Shown one piece after another: positions 16,683-21,180 of a stretch of 21,180 nucleotides of DNA. The notes below the pieces were generated by a model. That model did not search any database and was not told where the DNA came from. It saw only the letters and a program-made list of their open reading frames with translations. Position numbers and translations under genes: made by a program. Origin of the DNA: Leptofilum sp050292445 (GTDB lineage: Bacteria > Chloroflexota > Anaerolineae > Promineifilales > Promineifilaceae); assembly GCA_050292445.1 (NCBI GenBank), contig JBNKLQ010000087.1, forward strand, positions 1-21,180. The letters are read 5' to 3'. Position 1 is the first letter of the stretch; every line of letters starts with the position of its first letter.

Positions 16683-16710
16683 TTGTGCCCTACACGTTCC
16701 CGGCTATAAT
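16683..16710 (+). promoter_or_regulatory. Sigma-70-like promoter for the acyltransferase-glycosyltransferase operon
   Basis: TTGTGC (16683-16688) and a perfect TATAAT (16705-16710) are spaced by 16 nt. The start site would be near 16717, giving a leader of about 120 nt before the ATG at 16839. AAGGAT at 16819-16824 is the nearest ribosome-site match, with a rather long 14-nt gap. Confidence 0.55.
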
Positions 16711-16838
16711 GAACCTGTTGGCGGAAGAGCAATTAACTCAACACATAATCTAAGTACAGCTTTGCAGAATTTTGTTCCGGATTTTTTTGGACAAACTATA
16801 CTTAGCAACTTGCAACAAAAAGGATATTTTGCACCACG

Positions 16839-17843
16839 ATGATTACTGAATTAATAAATGGCAGTGATGCATTCACATTGTTAGCCGACGAGTGGGATGA
16901 TTTAGCCCAGCGCGGCATGACCGATACTCCGTTTCAAACGTTAGCTTACCAAAAGGCGTGGTGGACTCATTTACATCCTGAAAACGGCCGTTTACACACC
17001 GTCACCGTCCGCAATGCAGCCAACGACCTGTTGGCCATCGCTTGCTTGTACAATTTAGATGGTGCACTTTACTTTAACGGCTGTGTAGAAGAGACAGACT
17101 ATTTGGATCTGATCGCTAACGCTGAACATGCTGAAGCCGCCTGGCAAACGATTCTTGACTGTTTGTGTAGCCCCAATTTTCCTGAATGGCACAGCATTGA
17201 TTTGTGCAATATTCCTGAAGCCTCCCCAACGCGCACTATCCTCTTGCAAGAAGCGCAGCGGAGAGGTTTTTTGTTTAATGAGCGCGTTAATGAAGTGTGC
17301 CCCGTTATTCCCCTTGCCAATAGCTTTGAAGCATATCTAAAAGGGATCGACAGCAAGCAGCGACGGGAAATTAACCGCAAGCTGCGCCGCGCCCAAGGGG
17401 CTGATGCCCAGCTTGTAGTTGTGGGGCCAGACGATGATGTCGATACGGCCGTTACCGACTTCCTCGATCTGCTACAAAAAAGCACCTTTGAAAAACGGGA
17501 CTGGCTCACCGACGGCCGTCGCGCTGTTTTCTACGATGCCGCCCACGCCGCCCAAAAAGCAGGCACACTTCAACTGCTCTTTATCGAAGTACGCGGCAAA
17601 AAAGCAGCCGGGCTGTTCAATTTCGACTACAAAGATCGCATCTGGGTCTACAATTCTGGGCTGGACCCTGCCCTGTTTGGGGCACTTAGCCTGGGCGTCG
17701 TGATCACTGCCAAAGCGATTGAGTATGCTATTGAAAACGGCCGTGCCACCTTCGACTTCCTGCGCGGCAACGAAACCTACAAGTACCGCTTTGGTGCCCA
17801 AGACACCACCATTTACCGAATTCATCTGGAACCAGCCTCCTGA
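16839..17843 (+). CDS. GNAT-like acyltransferase, Acetyltransf_6 (PF13480, CelD/FemAB-like)
   Basis: A 334-residue protein with the double-GNAT appearance of the PF13480 group. Residues 30-45 carry PFQTLAYQKAWWTH, matching the family's early F-x-W-x-W segment. A basic helix KQRREINRKLRRA lies at 173-185, and the C-terminal strand-loop FDFLRGNETYKYRFG at 305-319 is the most diagnostic part. Family members transfer acyl or aminoacyl groups in exopolysaccharide, cell-wall or lipid modification, in the cytoplasm or at the membrane face. There is no signal peptide or TM segment. It is followed after 16 nt by a GT4 glycosyltransferase, which supports a role in decorating a glycan or glycolipid. The acceptor is unknown. 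Confidence 0.82.
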   Translation: MITELINGSDAFTLLADEWDDLAQRGMTDTPFQTLAYQKAWWTHLHPENGRLHTVTVRNAANDLLAIACLYNLDGALYFNGCVEETDYLDLIANAEHAEAAWQTILDCLCSPNFPEWHSIDLCNIPEASPTRTILLQEAQRRGFLFNERVNEVCPVIPLANSFEAYLKGIDSKQRREINRKLRRAQGADAQLVVVGPDDDVDTAVTDFLDLLQKSTFEKRDWLTDGRRAVFYDAAHAAQKAGTLQLLFIEVRGKKAAGLFNFDYKDRIWVYNSGLDPALFGALSLGVVITAKAIEYAIENGRATFDFLRGNETYKYRFGAQDTTIYRIHLEPAS

Positions 17844-17859
17844 TTCCTTTGGAGCAAAA

Positions 17860-19134
17860 ATGACACAAGCAGCCACACCCAAAATCCGACGCGTTGCCTT
17901 GCTTAGCGTCCACACTTGCCCCCTGGCCATGCTTGGCGGCAAAAAAACTGGCGGCATGAACGTCTACGTACGTGACTTTAGCCGTGAGCTAGGTCGCCAG
18001 GGCATTCTCGTTGATGTCTTTACCCGCTCCCAGGATGACTGCGCCCCCCGCATTGTGCACGATTTAGGCAGCGGTGGTCGCGTTATCCACATCACAGCCG
18101 GACCAGAAAAACCAATCCCAGTTGATCAAGTCGGTAACTATCTGGATGAATTCGCCGCAGGCGTCCTTGCCTTCACTGCTAGCGAAAACATCCAGTACGA
18201 CCTCATTCACAGCCATTACTGGCTCTCTTGCCTTGTGGCCGACAAACTGCGCAACGTGTGGCAAACGCCCATCGTGCACATGTTCCACACCCTGGGCCAC
18301 ATGAAAAACAAAATCGCCCAAAGCGACAGCCAGCGCGCCTCAGATGCCCGCCTGGCCGGCGAATACCAGGTAATGACCCTGGCCAACAAGCTCATCGCCG
18401 CCACCCCCGCCGAAGAAGCCCAGCTTATTGAGCTGTACGACGCCGATCCGGCTAAAATTGCCATCATCCCTCCCGGCGTCGATTTGGAGCGCTTCCAACC
18501 CATGATCAAAGAAGTGGCCAAAAAACGCGTTGGTATTCCCTGCGGCGACACAAACATCTTGTTCGCCGGGCGCATCGAACCGCTCAAAGGGATCGACACG
18601 ATGTTGCGGGCGATGGCCCTCATCCAGGAGCGCCGCCCAGAAGTGCTGCATAACGCCTGCATGGCCATCATTGGCGGCGACCCGTGGGCCGACGACCTGG
18701 ACGAAGAAATGGCCCGCCTGCAACAGCTGCGCCATGATTTAGATATTCACGATTTAGTGACCTTTTTAGGGGCCAAAGATCAGGATTTGCTGCCCAATTA
18801 TTACGCCGCCGCCGAGATGGTTGTCATGCCGTCCCACTACGAAAGCTTTGGCATGGTGGCTCTGGAAGCGATGGCGATGGGTACGCCGGTTATTGCCTCA
18901 GAGGTGGGCGGATTGGCGCATCTGGTGAAACATGGCATGACGGGCTATCACGTGCCCAGCCGCGACCCGGAAGCCTTGGCAGCACGCATCTACGAGCTGC
19001 TGGCCAATAAAGATTGTCGCCAACTGCTAGGCCAACAAGCCCGTGACTATGCCCGGCAATACGCCTGGCCCAACATTGTGGACCGGATGATGGCGGTTTA
19101 TGAAGATGTTGTTGCGGGAGAACCAGTTCGTTGA
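17860..19134 (+). CDS. GT4-family glycosyltransferase (MshA / sucrose-phosphate-synthase-like subgroup)
   Basis: A 424-residue GT-B retaining glycosyltransferase. The N-domain has the glycine loop GGMNVYV (31-37) and HSHYW (117-121). The C-domain has PPGVD (204-208), GRIEPLKG (237-244) and the EX7E nucleotide-sugar motif with E328 and E336 in the stretch PSHYESFGMVALEAMA. The SVHTCPLAMLG and HSHYW segments place it near MshA and sucrose-phosphate synthase rather than generic capsule transferases. The frame is open further upstream to 17719, but the ATG at 17860 has GGAG 5 nt before it and follows the acyltransferase stop by 16 nt, so it is preferred. The donor is a nucleotide sugar, but which one, and the acceptor, cannot be told. 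Cytoplasmic or membrane-peripheral; no TM segment seen. Confidence 0.9.
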   Translation: MTQAATPKIRRVALLSVHTCPLAMLGGKKTGGMNVYVRDFSRELGRQGILVDVFTRSQDDCAPRIVHDLGSGGRVIHITAGPEKPIPVDQVGNYLDEFAAGVLAFTASENIQYDLIHSHYWLSCLVADKLRNVWQTPIVHMFHTLGHMKNKIAQSDSQRASDARLAGEYQVMTLANKLIAATPAEEAQLIELYDADPAKIAIIPPGVDLERFQPMIKEVAKKRVGIPCGDTNILFAGRIEPLKGIDTMLRAMALIQERRPEVLHNACMAIIGGDPWADDLDEEMARLQQLRHDLDIHDLVTFLGAKDQDLLPNYYAAAEMVVMPSHYESFGMVALEAMAMGTPVIASEVGGLAHLVKHGMTGYHVPSRDPEALAARIYELLANKDCRQLLGQQARDYARQYAWPNIVDRMMAVYEDVVAGEPVR

Positions 19135-19637
19135 AAGTAAGACAAAAAGGATGGCAACAGGTGAAGTTCGTTGCCATCCTTTTGATTCTTTTTCTGCCTT
19201 TTTATTTCTGGTTTCTGGTCAATCTCTACCAGACCACCATTCAAATTCCCAGAGAATGGAAACAGTTTAGAGCGCAAGAAACATCTCTTCTGAATGCAAT
19301 CGTCAGTTTTTCATCTGAAAACCAACAATACCCAGAAAACTTAGCCCAATTGCCTGATGATGCTTTTTTGCAAACAAAAGAGTCGTCTTTTCGGTATAGC
19401 ATTGACGACAAGGGCGAATTTACTTTGCAGGCCGATTTGCCAAAATTATGGTTCAGTTGGCCAACGCGGAGAGTTTGTCATTCGCAGTCAGATGGCTCGA
19501 TTGCCTGCAATTTTCACTACATTTGCTACTTTAGGCAGGGTACAAAATGGCTCAGCGAGCCAATTCAGCAAGACCAACCTGGTCGACCATTGTTAGGCAC
19601 GGGTGGCGTTTCGCCGTGCGTATCTAGCAACGATTGA
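19131..19637 (+). CDS. Small membrane-anchored protein of unknown function, pseudopilin-like features
   Basis: Up to 168 residues. The longest reading starts at a TTG at 19131 that overlaps the glycosyltransferase stop. A GTG at 19161, with AAAAGGA about 10 nt upstream, is an equally good or better start and would give a protein 10 residues shorter. The hydrophobic segment KFVAILLILFLPFYFWFLV (12-30) is an anchor or uncleaved signal. Next comes an ETSLLNAIVSFSSENQQYP segment, which resembles the helix and YP turn of pseudopilins and related proteins (AIxxYxxENGxYP). The C-terminal half has a few cysteines and no motif I know. It is probably the last gene of the acyltransferase-glycosyltransferase operon. 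Function is not assigned. Confidence 0.6.
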   Translation: MKVRQKGWQQVKFVAILLILFLPFYFWFLVNLYQTTIQIPREWKQFRAQETSLLNAIVSFSSENQQYPENLAQLPDDAFLQTKESSFRYSIDDKGEFTLQADLPKLWFSWPTRRVCHSQSDGSIACNFHYICYFRQGTKWLSEPIQQDQPGRPLLGTGGVSPCVSSND

Positions 19638-19708
19638 GTAGTTGCAAAATCATCATCAACGCAGCAATCAATCCCCTGACCAAAACACTAACCGGCCACA
19701 GCAAAGAT

Positions 19709-19758
19709 AATTGAGTAATTGAGCGAAAAATTACCAATTACTCAATTACCCAATTACA
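19709..19758. terminator. AT-rich hairpin with 8-bp tandem repeats between convergent genes
   Basis: AATTGAGTAATTG (19709-19721) pairs perfectly with CAATTACTCAATT (19735-19747) across a 13-nt loop. The right arm also starts a tandem run CAATTACT-CAATTACC-CAATTACA (19735-19758). It lies midway between the operon ending at 19637 and serS ending at 19764, and could slow transcription in both directions. It lacks a T-tract on either side, so intrinsic termination is not proven. Confidence 0.5.
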
Positions 19759-19763
19759 TTGTT

Positions 19764-21137
19764 CTATTCAGGTTTAATCACCTCTAGGCCGCCCATGTAC
19801 GGCCGTAACACCTCCGGCACCACAATCGACCCATCCGCTTGCTGATTGTTCTCCATGATGGCGATCATCACGCGGGGCAGCGCCAGACCGCTGGCGTTAA
19901 GCGTGTGCGGGTAGCGCAGCTTGCCCCCTTCCGAGGGTCGGTACTTGATGTTCGAGCGCCGTGCCTGGAAATCTTCCGCATTGCTGATCGAGCTGACCTC
20001 CAGCCATTCACCACAGCCCGCTGCCCACACCTCGATGTCGTACGTCTTGGTCATGGCAAAGCCCACGTCACCCGTAGCCAAATCCACAAAGCGGTAGCGG
20101 AACCCCAGCGCGTCGCAGATGTCCTGGGCGTATTGCTTCATATCTTCCAGTATGTCATAGCTCTTGTCCGGGTGGACAAACTGATACATTTCCACCTTGT
20201 CGAACTGATGTCCGCGCTTGATGCCGCGCACGTCCTTGCCCGCGCTCATCTTTTCGCGCCGCCAGCAGGGGGTGTAAGCCACGTACTTCAGCGGCAGCTC
20301 CGCCTCCTCCAAGATTTCATCGCGGTGCAGGTTAGTCAGGGCAATTTCGGCCGTACCCAACCACATAAAATCTTCTTCCGCGTCACGGTAGATGTTGTCG
20401 AAGAATTTAGGCAGTTGTCCGGCACCTTCAAACACCTGCGAACGCACCATAAATGGTGGGTAAATCTCGGTAAAGCCATGGTTCTCTAAATGATAGTTGA
20501 GCATGAACTGGATCAACGCCCGCTGCAAGCGTGCCCCCGCCCCGCGCAAAATGTAGAAGCGGCTGCCGCTTAGTTTTACGCCCCGCTCAAAGTCGATGAT
20601 GTTTAACTCTGGCCCCAAATCCCAGTGCGGCTTTGGCTCAAAATCGAACTGCGGCTCAGGCGCACCTTGCGGCTCATGGAAGGTGTTGTGCTCCTCGTCT
20701 GGGCCAACAGGGACGCTTTCGTGGGGCAAGTTTGGCACCCAGAGCAGATTCTCATTTAGCCGTGTTTCTACTTCGCGCAGTTCCTCATCAAAGGTGGAAA
20801 TCTTGTCACCGATTTCGCGGGTTTCATCTTTGGCTTGCTCGGCGTTGTTTTGCAGCGATAGCACCTGGGTACGCAGCGCCTCAACCGGCTGGCCAACATC
20901 TTGCCCAGCTTCGGCATGGCGCAAATCCGCTTCCATCTTCTTCAGGCTGCCCATCCAACGGCCGATTTGCTTCGAGCTTTCATTCCGCTGGCGTCGCAGT
21001 TCTTCTACTTCAAGCAAAATCTCGCGGCGACGGCCGTCATCGGCCAAAATTTCATCAATCGGTGCAGTCTGGTTGCGTTTGGCCACCTGCTCCTTCACCC
21101 ACTCTGGTTTTTCACGAATTAAATTAATGTCTAGCAT
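19764..21137 (-). CDS. serS: Seryl-tRNA synthetase
   Basis: A 457-residue class II aminoacyl-tRNA synthetase that charges tRNA(Ser) with serine in the cytoplasm; typical bacterial length is 420-460. The N-terminal MLDINLIRE and a long charged coiled-coil arm (about 28-125) contact the tRNA. The core has GTAEIAL (261-267), motif 2 with CWRREKMSAGKDVRG (291-305) and GHQFDKVEM, the serine-site stretch VSSISNAEDFQARR (381-394), and motif 3 SGLALPRVMIAIMENNQQ (416-433). The C-terminal VPEVLRPYMGG is highly conserved in the family. The ATG at 21137 has AGGAGA six nt upstream, a strong ribosome site. It converges on the glycosyltransferase operon, and the promoter is beyond or at the window edge. 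Confidence 0.97.
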   Translation of the reverse strand: MLDINLIREKPEWVKEQVAKRNQTAPIDEILADDGRRREILLEVEELRRQRNESSKQIGRWMGSLKKMEADLRHAEAGQDVGQPVEALRTQVLSLQNNAEQAKDETREIGDKISTFDEELREVETRLNENLLWVPNLPHESVPVGPDEEHNTFHEPQGAPEPQFDFEPKPHWDLGPELNIIDFERGVKLSGSRFYILRGAGARLQRALIQFMLNYHLENHGFTEIYPPFMVRSQVFEGAGQLPKFFDNIYRDAEEDFMWLGTAEIALTNLHRDEILEEAELPLKYVAYTPCWRREKMSAGKDVRGIKRGHQFDKVEMYQFVHPDKSYDILEDMKQYAQDICDALGFRYRFVDLATGDVGFAMTKTYDIEVWAAGCGEWLEVSSISNAEDFQARRSNIKYRPSEGGKLRYPHTLNASGLALPRVMIAIMENNQQADGSIVVPEVLRPYMGGLEVIKPE

Positions 21138-21159
21138 CAGGTTCTCCTAAAAGATTTAA

Positions 21160-21180
21160 CGCAAAGGCGCGGAGGCGCAG
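21160..21180. repeat. Edge of a GC-rich repeat with 8-bp period
   Basis: CGCAAAGG (21160-21167), CGCGGAGG (21168-21175) and CGCAG (21176-21180, cut by the window end) form an imperfect 8-bp periodic array preceded by TTAA. It lies 23 nt upstream of the serS start. Arrays of this CGCAAAGG type recur between genes in several environmental bacterial genomes, from general knowledge. Confidence 0.5.

Larger units (their letters stand above)
110..21038. repeat. Highly iterated palindrome ACGGCCGT (26 copies dispersed across the window)
   Basis: Copies start at 110, 611, 1176, 3463, 3605, 3757, 5031, 5940, 7134, 7524, 8327, 8994, 9434, 9527, 10693, 11106, 12173, 13242, 13884, 15211, 16984, 17445, 17512, 17737, 19799 and 21031. 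Nine extend to the decamer AACGGCCGTT (at 610, 3462, 3756, 5030, 5939, 10692, 12172, 13241 and 16983). 24 lie inside coding regions and two between genes (3757 and the terminator apex 13884). Chance expectation for an octamer in this length is about 0.3. The core CGGCCG is also an EagI-type site. This resembles the HIP1 palindrome of cyanobacteria in behaviour, not in sequence. Confidence 0.93.

Noticed and set aside
16639..16842. A 67-codon frame starting with TTG before the acyltransferase, ending in an ATGA overlap
   Set aside because: It starts upstream of and contains the good promoter 16683-16710, has no ribosome site, and its composition is not gene-like; the overlap with the next start looks accidental.
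17719..17859. A 47-residue N-terminal extension for the glycosyltransferase
   Set aside because: It overlaps the conserved C-terminus of the acyltransferase in another frame, and the ATG at 17860 has a good ribosome site and fits the family's N-terminus.
16839..19134. A mycothiol pathway pair (MshA-like transferase plus acetyltransferase)
   Set aside because: The acyltransferase is of the PF13480 type, not MshD, and no MshB or MshC gene is present; resemblance of the GT4 protein to MshA is only subfamily-level.
19839..20489. A 216-codon plus-strand frame
   Set aside because: It lies wholly antisense to serS, whose motifs are unambiguous; its residue pattern (H, R, V rich) is the usual shadow of the opposite strand.
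110..21038. The dispersed octamers as a CRISPR array or transposon-end family
   Set aside because: Spacing is irregular (tens of bases to about 2 kb), copies are mostly inside conserved genes, and there are no flanking duplications or longer shared sequence.
20596..21150. A 184-codon plus-strand frame, very serine-rich
   Set aside because: Antisense shadow of the serS coiled-coil arm; the serine excess comes from complementing Glu/Leu/Arg codons.
1..21180. Mobile element or phage island
   Set aside because: No transposase, integrase, attachment-site duplication or tRNA was seen, and housekeeping genes (ybaK, serS) flank the signalling cluster.

Overview
This window looks like chromosomal DNA from a Chloroflexota bacterium, most likely of the Anaerolineae type. 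That is an inference from roughly even base composition, long soluble and membrane GAF-array signalling proteins, a PF04672-type methyltransferase, and a surface-protein C-terminus of the YFP[IL]V type. A highly iterated DNA palindrome, ACGGCCGT, occurs 26 times by my reading, where about 0.3 would be expected by chance in a 21 kb sequence. No rRNA, tRNA, CRISPR array, transposase or integrase was seen.

Layout. Positions 1-850 hold the 3' end of a probable exported protein and a stand-alone receiver protein closed by a strong terminator. Positions 852-1890 (minus strand) hold a two-gene unit: a single-pass membrane protein and a YbaK-family Cys-tRNA(Pro) deacylase. Positions 2173-3636 carry a GH13 neopullulanase/cyclomaltodextrinase-type amylase on its own promoter.

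Positions 3923-13838 form a tightly packed same-strand signalling cluster. Its order is a receiver protein, a six-TM protein with four GAF domains and no kinase, a Methyltransf_19 (PF04672) SAM-dependent methyltransferase, a 1347-residue multi-GAF histidine kinase, and a threonine-synthase-like PLP enzyme fused to a C-terminal receiver domain. A perfect 32-bp palindromic terminator follows. A receiver-histidine kinase hybrid (14046-15320) comes next, on the far side of the terminator. Spacings inside the cluster are 7 nt, a 4-nt overlap, 3 nt and 58 nt, so the first five genes are probably co-transcribed. The kinase-less GAF sensor and the multi-GAF kinase share closely related GAF modules. 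A plausible reading is that the cluster senses a small ligand, relays phosphate to several receivers, and ends in two enzymes (methyltransferase and PLP-receiver fusion). This is inference; no ligand or output can be read from the sequence.

Positions 15474-16472 encode an EamA (DMT) transporter. After a structured 366-base intergenic region with a good sigma-70-like promoter comes an operon of a PF13480-type acyltransferase, a GT4 glycosyltransferase and a small membrane-anchored protein (16839-19637). This operon converges on seryl-tRNA synthetase (19764-21137, minus strand), with an AT-rich hairpin and short tandem repeats between them. The right edge cuts into a GC-rich 8-bp periodic repeat upstream of serS.
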